From contig OY759263.1 in the NCBI GenBank assembly GCA_963662155.1, positions 17,059,894 through 17,123,893 on the forward strand: a stretch of DNA of 64,000 nt, in the 5' to 3' direction. This document shows positions 34,481-45,391 of the stretch, in pieces. Source of the DNA: Lamellibrachia columna (Eukaryota > Annelida > Polychaeta > Sabellida > Siboglinidae). The notes under the pieces are model-generated. The model did no database searches, was not told the origin of the DNA, and saw nothing but the letters and a program-made list of their open reading frames with translations. How positions within the stretch are numbered: the first letter of the stretch is position 1; every line of letters starts with the position of its first letter. Position numbers and translations under genes: made by a program.

Positions 34481-34930
34481 CTAAAGTGTTGGTTGGACGA
34501 GTACCTCGTATGTGGTGTGACCAGGCGCAAGTAGCATACTCAAACGTCAGTTGGACGAGTACCTTGTATGTGGGGTGACCAGCCGCAAGTAGCACATTTT
34601 AGTGTTGGTTGGACGAGTACCTTGTATGTGGGGTGACCAGGTGCAAGTAGCACATTTTAGTGTTGGTTGGACGAGTACCTCGTATGTGGGGTGACCAGGT
34701 GCAAGTAGCATACTCAAGCGTTGGTTGGACGAGTACCTAGCACACTCAAGCAAGCATTGGTCGGATAAGTACCTTGTACGTGGGGTGACCAGGTGCAAGT
34801 AGCATACTCAAGTGTTGGTTGGACGAGTACCTAGCACACTCAAGCAAGCATTGGTCGGATAAGTACCTTGTATGTGGGGTGACCACGTGCAAGTAGCATA
34901 CGCAAGTGTTGGTTGGACGAGTACCTTTTA
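34481..34930. repeat. ~58-bp minisatellite
   Basis: About seven copies of GTTGGTTGGACGAGTACC / TTGTATGTGGGGTGACCAGG / TGCAAGTAGCA with two variant unit types alternating. Open frames across it are repeat products. Confidence 0.85.
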
Positions 34931-35810
34931 TGCGGTTTTCCTCAGGATACCTTCCCAGTGGGGCCACTCCATACTTTGCTGGTATATCATCATTGATAAT
35001 TTTTTGTAACTAACCCCCCCCCCACCCCCATAAACATGTTTTAAACTTATGTCATCAAACATGTGTAAAATCATGGGTAGATCCAAACTGTAAAAAGGGG
35101 TGTCCAGTTTCTTAACAGGACACCAGGTGGCAGCACTTACAGTAATTGAAAATTCCACAGGGGAAAGCAATTTATACATGGAAAAGCAGTTCTAAATTAA
35201 CAAAATTGTCATTACGTACACTGTAGCGATTTATAAAAATACAGGATGAAATATATCTAAGTTTAATAACATTAATGTTATCATTTATCTATTTTGTCCA
35301 TATTTATTTGATCATGTATCCCAAGTGAACAATTTCAAGGCATGGACCATCAAGCTAGTGCTGTGCAGGTAATAAAGTTAAAACCTGATAGACTTCAGCT
35401 TAATCTATCGGTTAACAAACACAACAATTGAGTAAACATTTATAAAAATATGGATGGAGCCAAATTCAGTAATGATTTTATATTATATACGAAGGAACCC
35501 AAAAAAACAACTTTCAGTGCTTAGCTTCTATCAAAATTACTGTGCAGATAAACATATTTTATATTTAGTAAAGAATTAACATTAATTTTTATTGAACATG
35601 TATCATTTGCTAAATGTGTTATGATTACGGAATGGTTTTTATGTGCTAGTAATAATATATGCCTGGCTAGAAGAAGTGTTGTGGTCATTGGTCAAGCAAT
35701 ACAATGTTGCACCACTGCCATCTACGTTGGAAAATGACAACATTATTATTATTTATTGGCAAAATGTTATTGTTTTAAAATATCATTCTGAAAACCTTAA
35801 TTTGGGAAAT
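34931..35810. other. No gene seen
   Basis: AT-rich intron sequence with a C10 homopolymer near 35016. Near 35120 it has the words ACACCAGGTGGCAGCACT, also present at 23850, which may mark a short dispersed repeat. Confidence 0.4.
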
Positions 35811-35816
35811 AAAAAA

Positions 35817-36282
35817 CACCATGGACAACGGCATAACGATAATGACAAACTATTCAGTCAGCACTGAAAGTTAGTTAAGTGAAATACACTGAAAATACTC
35901 ATTAGTCCACTGCCTCATTCTTATGGTGGCTCAAAGGACTGTCAGGAAACCAGTGGTGGTGCACAATAGCCAGCTGTATTAAAATGTTGAATTGTATCAT
36001 AATGAATTTGTTCACAAACATGTTTACATGTTCACGTACATGCTTACATGTTCGTGTTACGGTGTACACGTTTACATGTTCACATACATGTTTTCATGTT
36101 CATGTACATATTTACTACCATGGACGACACCATAAGAACAATGACAAACCATTCAGTCAGCACTGAAAGTTAGTTAAGTGAAATACACTGAAAATACTCA
36201 TTAGTCCACTGCCTCGGTCTCGTGTTGGCTCAAAGGACTTTTAGGAAAGCAGTGGTGCACAATTGCCAGCTATGATAAAATG
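35817..36282. repeat. ~150-bp direct duplication around 20-bp repeats
   Basis: The block at about 35817-35985 (ATTCAGTCAGCACTGAAAGT, GTGAAATACACTGAAAATAC, …) recurs at 36118-36282. Between them lie ACATGTTTACATGTTCACGT-type 20-bp repeats (36010-36110); the same 20-bp family is also at 37080-37225. Confidence 0.8.
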
Positions 36283-36416
36283 TAGTGAGAGGATTCATGG
36301 AAATCTAACAGTCTAACGCTTCGGGAAAAAAATCTAGGATCCTCAGAAGCACGTGATCCCGCTAAATTCATGACTGTCGTTCTAAAGGATGAAAACTTAG
36401 CCGTCAGAGAAGCCAC

Positions 36417-36545
36417 AAGCAGCTCCAGTTGGGAGCAAGTGATTTTAGCCCGGGCGGTAAACCGCACCGTGAACGATTGATTAGCGCTATAGCAAGTGAT
36501 TTTAGCCCAGGCGGTAAACCGCACCATGAATGATTGATTAACACT
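36417..36545. repeat. ~61-bp tandem duplication
   Basis: Two copies of GTGATTTTAGCCC…GGCGGTAAACCGCACC…ATTGATTA…CTATAGCAA in direct order. No function is evident. Confidence 0.7.
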
Positions 36546-36765
36546 ATAGCAATAAGAGCGATTGCTCTCCTAAAATTATACCCTGCATAATTTGCCACGA
36601 TTATCGGAGAATATAGGCTGGCACAAATGTTTAAATTTAATAATAGTATAATGCCAAATAAGGTGCTTATAGGGTGGCATTTTTCATAAAATAAATACAC
36701 GTATAGGGATGCTTATTCGGCACTCAAAAGTAGGGTGGACTGGACGAACAAAAATAATAACTTAC

Positions 36766-36844
36766 CTTAACTCCTTAAGCAACTTGTGTCGCACCAGACC
36801 ATCACACAGTTGCATCATCATATGGCTGTCTTAACCCTCCTAAC
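36766..36844 (-). pseudogene. LRR exon C
   Basis: 79-bp exon with CTTCCAG acceptor and GTAAG donor. The last 21 codons read HMMMQLCDGLVRHKLLKELR, a good LRR. The start (LGGL) is in a different frame and a TAA precedes the good stretch, consistent with a 4-bp insertion near 36825. It is the first LRR exon after the NACHT exon. Confidence 0.65.
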
Positions 36845-37079
36845 CTGGAAGAGAAACAGTATCACAATTACTGATTAGTTTCCCATTAGTTAGCTGTATT
36901 CTAATATGCCTGACCCAACAATTTGGCATCCATCAACATTCACTCAGGAATTTTGTCAGGAGCTACTAACCTATGTCTGATGTCAAGTCTTAGTTAAATG
37001 TCTAACATTAACATTCAATGTACATTAATGTGAAAGTTACTTTGAAAGAACCTGTGACATGTTGAAATATATCATAATG

Positions 37080-37225
37080 AATTTGTTCACATACATGTTT
37101 ACATGTTGACGTACATGTTTACATGTTCAAATACATGCTTACATGTTGACGTATATGTTTACATGTTGATGTACATGTTTACATGTTCACGTACATGTTT
37201 ACATGTTCACGTACATGTTTACATG
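37080..37225. repeat. 20-bp ACATGTTTACATGTTCACGT repeats
   Basis: About seven head-to-tail copies in the intron just after the NACHT exon, of the same type as at 36010-36110. Confidence 0.85.
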
Positions 37226-37367
37226 ACTGGTAGGAGGCAGTGAGTATTCACATCCATAAAACCACTGAATTAGTGTACTGTACTGCACTATATATAGGCC
37301 ATAGTTTTAAAGTTGATATCGCCCATAACATTGGGGTAATTTGAAATGTAAACATTGTATGACTTAC

Positions 37368-38953
37368 TTGAGACTGGTGATCGTGCACGTCTGCTGCTGC
37401 AATAACGACGCCAGCGCCATCCCCTCTGTAGGGTGTAATCGCCTAGACGCTATTGTTTCTGGGACGATCTCAACTAGATCTTCACACTGTGCCTCGTGGA
37501 TCAGAGTTATTAGTTGCAACGGTTCAGTCTTGTGCTCAAGTTCCTCAATGAAAGTCCGTGGGTTCAGTTGCACATTATCGGCTGACCCAAAGGACCTGTT
37601 GAAATTGGCATTGCTTGGGTCGCATAATAAACCAACTACAAAGGTGAGTAAAACATCGTGTTCATGCACTGATGTTTCACTATCAGTCAGACGTGAAATG
37701 TCACGAGGGTGTCCAATTAGCAAACTAACCGCCGTCAAAAACTCCTGAAAAGTCAAATGCGTGAAAGACCAACATTGTCGTCTTAGGCCTCACGTAACTG
37801 CATCCGTTGTCTGTGATTCTTCTAAAAAAAACACTTTGTCTGTTGTCAACGCTGATTTCTTCTGTCTTTTTCATTCAGGATTAGGCATAGTGGATATGAT
37901 AGTGTGCAACATTTAGTCACCTTGACCTGTTTCTTCAAAGAAACTCCAACTTTGTTGAAGATCGCTTCAGCATCCATTTGTTTTGATTCATTCTTAAAAG
38001 ACTGATGCAGTTTCCTGATGAGATGCAATGTAGCAAACACGTATAACTGTGTTATGGTTGATACTGCAGCCACGTCCCCAGTTAACTTGCATGAATGCAT
38101 GTCTCGAAGGCACATGCACACAAAGTTACACTGAATAGGAATGTAACACATGGTGGCGATGTTCACATTTGTGTCAAGAAATCTCCTGATGAACAGCTGC
38201 AATTTTGAGTCACCGCCACTGAATTTGTCAACATGTTTTCTTTTGAGAAGCCATAGATTTCCATAACACGATGACACACTTCTGCAGGAAGCTGGTCAGT
38301 TGGTCTGGAGGTAACAAGTACCTTTGCTCCAGGCAGCATGACGCCGCTGATGATACCTGAGATTAACACATTCAAATCAACCTCCTCATTCCTCACTCCT
38401 CCACATTTTTCGGAGAACTTATATTCTGGAAATTTGTCTAGGCCTTCGATGGCCACCATGATGCCTTCAGGGTGTTTGCAGATTTCGTTAATGGTGACAG
38501 TCTTTTCTTCTTCAGACAATGTCAGTTCTCCCAGCAACAGATCTGCTAGTGTCCACTTCCTATCTTGCGGCAACTCCCTCAATGTGACAACAAATAAATA
38601 CTTGATGTCATTCCAGAGCTTCTTTTCAGCCCACTGCTTTGACATTTGTTTAACGAATGTCATTTTTCCAACACCCACTTTCCCTCGAATCAGGACATTC
38701 TGAGGGGCAACTTTGTCTTTCAACATATCAAAAAGTTGTGGAATTTGTATAACTTCACTTGACTGCTTGCATCGCTGCATTTCTTCCATATCACTATAGG
38801 GAAGTGTTTCCGGGAGTTTTCTCGTCTCGAACTTCTGCAGTCGTAGGTCAACGAACATGTCATCTAGAGGGGCACGGGTGGGTGCATCTAGTGAATACTG
38901 AACAGGGAGATATGAATTGCAGTACTTCTGTCGTATCTGTTTAGTTATTGTAT
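37368..38953 (-). pseudogene. NACHT exon of the NLR gene
   Basis: Starts after TTTTTTTTACAG and ends CTCAA/GTAAGT. In order it reads: a linker (QPVQYSLDAP-like, FVDLRLQKFETRKLPETLPY), a P-loop region LIRGKVGVGKMTFVKQMSKQ, a Walker B region GIMVAIEGLDKFPE, sensor 1-like VLVTSRPTDQLP and YGFSKENM. The frame then changes near 38228 to VDKFSGGDSKLQLFIRR and NFVCMCLRDMHSC, runs to a stop at 37846, and resumes after another shift as CWSFTHLTFQEFLTAV, the winged-helix end typical of NLRs. The P-loop Thr is Met, the Walker B Asp is Glu, and the following acidic pair is DK. ATP binding is therefore doubtful even before the frameshifts. Confidence 0.8.
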
Positions 38954-39569
38954 CTGTAAAAAAATACATTAATGAATAGTTTATTATATTATGAATACAA
39001 AATATAAAAAATTCATAATTTAACAATGTTGCCATTTTTCACTCCGTCTATTCTATTCTCTTCTTGTATTGCCAAAAAATGTGTTATGTTAAGCCAATGT
39101 GTTATGTTAAGCCAATGTGTTATGTTGCATTATTTATGTGCCACTGACTTAAATTAATACTTAATGTGGAACAACTGAACAGTTCTCCATTAACTCCCAA
39201 CTATTATAATACAATAAAACAAATGAATAAATAGTGAAATAATCTAAACAACAACAACTGTGTGCAAGGGTACACTTATCTTGCATATAATCCTGTTTAC
39301 TTGGACTCTAACTTATAAAAAAATAACAATTCAAAAACTGTAGATATAGATTGGAAGATGCATACTGCCAATATGTGGATTTGCAAATAGAAATGTAAAT
39401 GACATGTTAAAAAGGGAAATATTATCATAATTTATCTACCCAAACACAAGCATTTTAAGTGCAGATTAGGGGGGTCACTACAATACGTCATTACTTTTCC
39501 GAACACATACCAATATATTATGATGGGCTGAATGTTTGGCGAAACCTTATTTTGAACAATGAACCATGT
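38954..39569. other. NLR intron, no gene
   Basis: AT-rich, with three copies of GCCAATGTGTTATGTTAA near 39080-39125. It leads into the 67-bp minisatellite. Confidence 0.5.
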
Positions 39570-40392
39570 AAACAACAAAGTGGCAACAAGCATTATAATA
39601 GAGTCGTTGTTTCAATAATAACATGTATTGTTTCTTACTAACACAGGGAAACCCGTAGGTCCAACATGAGTCATTCTGTCAATAACAACATGTATTGTTT
39701 CTTACTGACACAGGGAAACATACAGATCCGATATGATTCATTGTGTCAATAACAACATGTATTGTTTCTTACTGACACAGGGAAACAAACAGGTCCAACA
39801 AGAGTTATTGTGTCAATAACAACATGTCTTGCTTCTTACTAACACATGGAAACATATAAGTCTAACATGAGTCATTGTGTCAATAACAACATGTATTGTT
39901 CCTTACTGACACAGGGAAACATATAGGTCCTACATGAGTCATTGTGTCAATAACAACATGAACTGTTTCTTACTGACACAGGGAAATACATAGGTCCAAC
40001 ATGAGTCATTGTGTCAATAACAACATTTACTGTTTCTTACTGACACAGGGAAACATACAGATCCAATATGATTCATTGTGTCAATAACAACATGTACTGT
40101 TTCTTACTGACACAGGGAAACACATAGGTCCAACATGAGTCATTGTGTCAATAACAACATGTAATGTTTCTTACTGACACAGGGAAACACATAGGTCCAA
40201 CATGAGTCATTGTGTCAATAACAACATGTACTGTTTCTTACTGACACAGGGAAACACATAGGTCCAACATGAGTCATTGTGTCAATAACAACATGAACTG
40301 TTTCTTACTGACACAGGGAAATACATAGGTCCAACATGATTCATTGTGTCAATAACAACATTTACTGTTTCTTACTGACACAGGGAAACATA
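39570..40392. repeat. 67-bp minisatellite, left part
   Basis: About 12 copies of a 67-bp unit (TCATTGTGTCAATAACAACA / TGTACTGTTTCTTACTGACA / CAGGGAAACACATAGGTCCA / ACATGAG). The array is cut by the RTE element at 40393 and resumes at 43677. Confidence 0.95.
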
Positions 40393-40634
40393 CCTTCCTT
40401 GTGGACTGTTACCTTGTCGTGGTATGGAGGCTTGTGTACCCCTATGACCCTCTGAGCTATACCGGTGGGAGGCAACTCCTGGCAGGTCCAACCATACCGG
40501 GCAGGTCTGGGGCGAGTGGTCAGACAAAGCACAGTCCAGCCACATCTCTTGATCATGGAGCCAGGGAGGAAAATGGTCTACGACCACTGCGGAAAACTTG
40601 TGGGCACAGCGGCTTGGGCTAATCACCCACTCAG

Positions 40635-41828
40635 TTGTTACTGAAATCGATTACAGAAACCGAAACCATGAATACTCAACCACACCTCGATCTGAGCAAA
40701 GCAGGCTGTCCTGAAAGGGTGCGTATGAATCCCTTGGGTGAAAGCGGACAGGAAGCCCAAGGGAGGAAGAGTCTGCTACAGCTCAAGTCAAAAATTAGAA
40801 TTGGATGCTGGAATGTGAGGACACTGTACCAAGCAGGAAAACTGGCACAGCTCGCCAAAGAAATGAGAAGATACAAGCTGAGCATCATTGGAGTCTGTGA
40901 AAGCAGATGGAACACCTTTGGGAAGGTTACAACTAGCTCTGGAGAAACTTACTTGTACTCTGGGAATGAGAAAGAAGATGCGCACACACATGGAGTAGGG
41001 CTGCTCCTCTCAAAGGATGCAGCAAAAAGTCTCATCGAATGGGAACCAGTCTTGGAGAGAATCATCACAGCCAGGTTTACATCAAAAGGTCGGAACATCA
41101 CCATTATACATTGCTATGCACCAACCAACTCTGCTGAATTTGAAGAGAAAGAGACCTTCTACCATCATCTACAAACAGTCACTCAAAAACTACCGAAGAG
41201 GGATATCCAAGTTGTTATGGGGGATATGAATGCCAAGATTGGAAAGGATAATGACAATTGGAAAGGCACAATGGGGAAAGAAGGTCTGGGACAGATGAAT
41301 GAGAACGGTCTCCTGTTTGCAGATTTCTGTACTCTCAATGAACTGATAATCGGAGGAACTCTCTTTCCACACAAGCCTACACACAAAGCCACATGGATAT
41401 CCCCAGATCTAAAGACGGAAAACCAAATTGACCACATAACAATCACCAAGAAATGGAGGAGAGTGCTTCTAGACGTCAGAGTGAAAAGAGGAGCTGACAT
41501 TAATTCCGACCACCACCTCCTTGTGGGTGAATTTAGGATGAAGCTAGCAGCAAAGAAGAAGACGGATAACGAGGTACAAAGAAGGTTTGAGATAAGAAAA
41601 CTTCAAAATACTAAAATACGACAGGAACTGGGAATCACACTACGGAACAGGTTCCAAGCATTGGAAGAGGGAAAAAACATTGATGAAAAGTGGGCAAGAT
41701 GCAAGAATGCAATTACAGACACCTGTGAACAAGTCCTAGGCTGCTGGGAAGCTATTGAGGCAAGGAGGGAGACTAAAATGAAATTCAACAAGGAAGCAGA
41801 TGACACAAGAAAAAAAAAACTGCAGTAG
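40635..41828 (+). pseudogene. RTE endonuclease part of ORF2
   Basis: 397 codons. Residues ~53-300 are an APE-type endonuclease/exonuclease/phosphatase domain with the expected Asn, Glu (GVCESRW), Asp-Asn (GDMNAK) and SDHH residues. The rest is the linker towards RT. It ends at an in-frame TAG after an A9 run; the next codons (EYQERNK…) continue the protein in the same frame. Confidence 0.85.
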
Positions 41829-43647
41829 GAATACCAGGAAAGAAACAAAACAGTTAAAAATAAGACAAAGAGGGACAACAAAACATATGTCGAAAAACTA
41901 GCAAACGAGGCTGAGATCGCAGCTAGGCAAAACAACTCCAGAGAGTTATACAAGATCACCAGACAGCTAGCAGGGAAGAACGGGTTGACTAATCACCCCA
42001 TCAGGGACAAACAGGGAAACCTTCTCACTAAGGAATCTTTACAGTTACAACGCTGGAAAGAATATTTCCAAGATATCTTGAATAGGCCTCCACCAGACTC
42101 AATCCCAGACATTGAGGAAACAAATGAAGACCTTAACATTAATTGTGGTAGGATATCCAAAGAGGAGATCAAGAGAGCCATCAAAAAGCTGAAGCTAGGC
42201 AAAGCACCTGGAATTGACAATATACCATCTGATGTCTTAAAAGCTGATATTGGGGCCACCACAGACGTTTTATACAGCGTGCTAAATGAGATCTGGGATA
42301 AAGAGGAAATACCAACTGAATGGAAGACAGGTATGCTAGTTACAATACCCAAGAAAGGGAACCTCAGTGAATGTAAGAACTGGAGAGGGATCAGGCTTCT
42401 ATCAGTGCCCAGTAAAATGCTCTGCCGTATCATCGTAGATAGGATACAAGAAACAGTTGACAAGAAGCTAAGAAAGGAACAAGCTGGCTTTAGAAAGGAT
42501 AAATCCTGCACAGATCACATTGCTACACCCAGGATTATCGTTGAACAATGCATTGAATGGCAGAGCTCCCTTTACATAAACTTTGTGGACTTCGAAAAAG
42601 CATTTGATAGTATAGATAGGACAGTTCTATGGAAGCTCCTGAGGCATTATGGTTTACCCACAACATTTTTAACCCTAATAAAGAACATGTACGATGGTTT
42701 TACTGGTCATGTCATCTTTAATGGACAAGTTTCAGTAGGCTTCCAGATTGGAACTGGAGTACGACAGGGATGCTTGCTATCTCCACTGCTATTTCTGATA
42801 GCCATAGACTGGACAATGAAAAGATCTACAGAACACCATCGTACTGGGATCCAGTGGAACTTGTTCTCACAACTAGAAGACTTGGATTTTGCAGATGATC
42901 TAGCACTACTCTCAAAACCCATAAACACATGCAACAAAAAACAGAAAGGCTTCAAGAAAAAAGCAGCCGACTGGGTCTTAAGATCAATGTGGGAAAGACA
43001 AAGGTGATGAAAGTCAACAGCAGATCCTCCGAACCCATCTCACTAGAAAGTGGTACTGTTGAGGAAGTACAGGACTTCATCTACCTCGGGAGCAACATCA
43101 GTACAAATGGTGGAGCTGACAAAGATGTGGAGCTACGCATCAATAAAGCTCGCCATGCCTTCAGAACTCTACGCCCTGTATGGCTCTCTTCCCAACTATC
43201 CATAAACACTAAGATCCACATTTTCCACACCAACGTTAAACCAGTTCTTCTGTATGGCTGTGAAATGTGGAAAACTACTCAGTCTCTCAACAACAAACTC
43301 CAAGTCTTCATCAACAGTCGCCTCCGATACATCTTTAAGGTATGGTGGCCTAACAAAATATCAAATAAAGAGCTCTGGAAGAAAACCAAACAGGAAGAAA
43401 TAAGCACTACAATCAAGAGGAGAAAATGGAGCTGGATTGGCCACTCAGAAAAGATCCAACAAATACAACCAAACAAGCACTGGACTATAACCCACAAGGA
43501 AAGAGAAGACAAGGAAGGCCAAAAATCAACTGGAGACGCTCCACACTACAAGATCTTGAAAAAGTTGGGGTCACCTGGCAAGAGGCCAAAGCTATAGCCC
43601 AGAAGAGAGTGAGGTGGAGAAACATGGTTGACGCCCTATGCTCCTGA
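41829..43647 (+). pseudogene. RTE reverse-transcriptase part, frameshifted
   Basis: From 41829 to about 42935 the frame matches the first part and holds RT motifs 1-5, including the FADD catalytic motif at about 42886-42900. The thumb and C-terminal parts follow in two other frames (about 42929-43455 and 43426-43647). Two indels, near A-rich runs, account for the shifts. Confidence 0.85.
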
Positions 43648-43676
43648 AGGGGCCAAGAGGATTAAGTAAGTAAGTA

Positions 43677-43870
43677 ACTGTTTCTTACTGACACAGGGAA
43701 ATACATAGATCCAACATGAGTCATTGTGTCAATAACAACATGTACTGTGTCTTATTGACACAGGAAAACATACAGGTCCAATATGAGTCATTGTGTTAAT
43801 AACATGTATTGTTTCCATTAAATTACATATCCACACCAGCAGAGTTTTGAAATAGTCCATTATGGTTACA
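43677..43870. repeat. 67-bp minisatellite, right part
   Basis: Just under three further copies of the unit at 39570-40392, displaced by the RTE insertion. Because the target was itself repetitive, the target duplication cannot be defined. Confidence 0.9.
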
Positions 43871-43960
43871 CAGGTACTACTTTTACCTATGCATTGCGTC
43901 TTAGCATTCAAAACAAAGTAAATAAACTAAGAGCTATTTTATGTAACATTATTGACATAC

Positions 43961-44090
43961 CTTCTACTGTCTGGAAAGCTGACTGGAAGAGTTCCCTCAG
44001 ATGTCTTAGCATATCATCAAGGATGACTTTCACGAGGCACCAATACCTCTCTTCCTTGGGGGTCAGCGCCAACAAGCTACTACTACTACT
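43961..44090 (-). CDS. HEPN-like N-terminal NLR exon
   Basis: 130-bp exon (CTTTCAG acceptor; GAAG/GTATGTC donor) reading LALTPKEERYWCLVKVILDD then MLRHLRELFQSAFQTVEG. The E-(K/R)-YWCLVKVxLDDxxxHLRELF pattern is what I recall at the N-terminus of invertebrate NLR-like proteins with a DZIP3-type HEPN domain. The acceptor is followed by AGTAGTAGTAGTAG, so alternative acceptor use by three bases is possible. The start codon exon is not identified upstream. Confidence 0.5.
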
Positions 44091-44099
44091 CTGAAAGTA

Positions 44100-45015
44100 A
44101 GCAAACATGTGACTACTTGAATGTATAGACATTTTTATTTCTCTGCTTGTTAAATTATATATTGTTTAAATCACAAGAAACTTCGTTCACATATCCGACT
44201 ATTTTGGCCGTGTTTGACGGCCTTTGTCAGCTCTGTGAGACACGGCCGAAATATTCAGAGATATGAACCACATTTCTTTTGAGATATACAATGTCTAAAT
44301 ATGTGACTCTTTGAACAATATGTTGCCCTACAGGGAACAACACACATTACTATTATATTTGTATTATACAACCCTGACAATTGGTAGTAAGCACACTATC
44401 ATCATTGCATGTTACCAGTGTACATGTCTTGGTAGAAGCACCTCCATGGATGTGCGTGATTTGGCGCTTTGTATAAATGTGTTGCTAGGGTAATGCTTTT
44501 GGAACCGATACCATGAAACGAGTTAAGTAAGTTATCCACACAATGACTTTGATCACATTTCCATAGCTACTGCTATCCCTGCTGTTATACCATGGGTTTT
44601 CTCCACAAATACATAATGTCAAAACATCTAACATGATTACACATACTATCTGACATGACTCTGATTTGTACACTTGGATAACAGTGTTTCATAAATTCTT
44701 TAAATATTGAAAGACAGCCTTATATCAAAGACCTAACATTTAGTTTGGTTTAAGGTGGCCGATTACCTTGAAATAAAAGTATTTAAACTTTAAATTTTAA
44801 AGGTTGTTTGAAATCAATTCGAACCCAAAGACAAATAAAGTTGAGGGTCCCGGAGGGTCCCGTGCAATTTTTTTAAAGTAACAGCTACGTCACCAACAAA
44901 ATTAGCAAAATACTGTACTCTGATCATAATCAACCATAACTCGAGATTTATTTACAATTTAAATATAAAACTTGCAGAAATATTGCAATTTGATATGTTC
45001 ATATTATATAAAGCG
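44100..45015. other. No gene seen
   Basis: Upstream flank or first intron of the NLR gene. An imperfect inverted repeat of GGCCGTGTTTGACGGCC type occurs near 44206-44250. No promoter or exon can be defended. Confidence 0.4.
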
Positions 45016-45391
45016 TCATGCCCTCTGGCTTGCTACTGGTACCATGTAAACCAGTACTACCTGTATCATGGTCGGGCCGTCGGCGACTAAACCGGCACCC
45101 CCACCGGGCTTGCCCGGTGAGGAGGGTTGCTAGAAACCCAGTGGTACTAAAAACAAAACCCATCAAAGGGCGGATGAGCTCTCGAGCCAACGGCCATCTA
45201 GCACAGTCAGGTCAGGCCCTCTGGCTTGCTACTGGTACCATGTAAACCGGTTCTACCTGTATCATGGTCGAGCCGTCGGCGACTAAACCGGCACCTTTCC
45301 AACCCGCACTGGCCAGCGTGGAGAGGTAGGCCAATTAATACCAGCATGAAAAGTACAAAAAAGCCAAGGCCCCCAGTCCCCAGCAGCATCG

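Larger units (their letters stand above)
40393..43676 (+). mobile_element. RTE-type LINE (CFDP2/BovB-like), nearly full length
   Basis: The 5' UTR (40393-40634) precedes one EN-RT frame. The endonuclease shows WNVRTLYQAGK, CYAPTN, VVMGDMNAKIG and INSDHHLL. A TAG at 41826 interrupts the frame, which then continues in the same register to the RT core: GKAPGIDNIP, NFVDFEKAFDSIDRT, GVRQGCLLSPLLF and FADDLALLS. Frame changes near 42935 and 43450 break the C-terminal part (LLYGCEMWK, RRQGRPKINWRR). The tail is (TAAG)n, as expected for RTE elements. The endonuclease nicks target DNA and the RT primes there. The copy is defective but young enough to align throughout. It sits in the NLR intron, antisense. 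Confidence 0.9.
26762..44090 (-). pseudogene. NLR-type receptor gene (HEPN-like, NACHT, LRR)
   Basis: Transcription order: HEPN-like exon (44090-43961), NACHT exon (38953-37368), LRR exons C, B4, A2, B3, B2, A1, B1 and A0, and a terminal exon (26909-26762). Nearly every exon keeps AG and GTAAG-type borders, so the gene model is consistent over 17 kb. NLR proteins are cytoplasmic sensors that oligomerise through NACHT after ligand relief by the LRRs. Lesions: a frame change after the NACHT core, a stop before the helical block, changed Walker motifs, and indels in four LRR exons. It is most likely a decaying paralog. Assembly indels could explain some breaks but not the 10-bp and 26-bp losses. 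Confidence 0.7.

Noticed and set aside
34272..34967. Several overlapping ~80-codon minus-strand frames
   Set aside because: Most of this is the 58-bp minisatellite; only the last ~40 residues match a LINE C-terminus.
39570..40392. CRISPR-like array
   Set aside because: Regular 67-bp units without distinct spacers, in an animal intron; an ordinary minisatellite.
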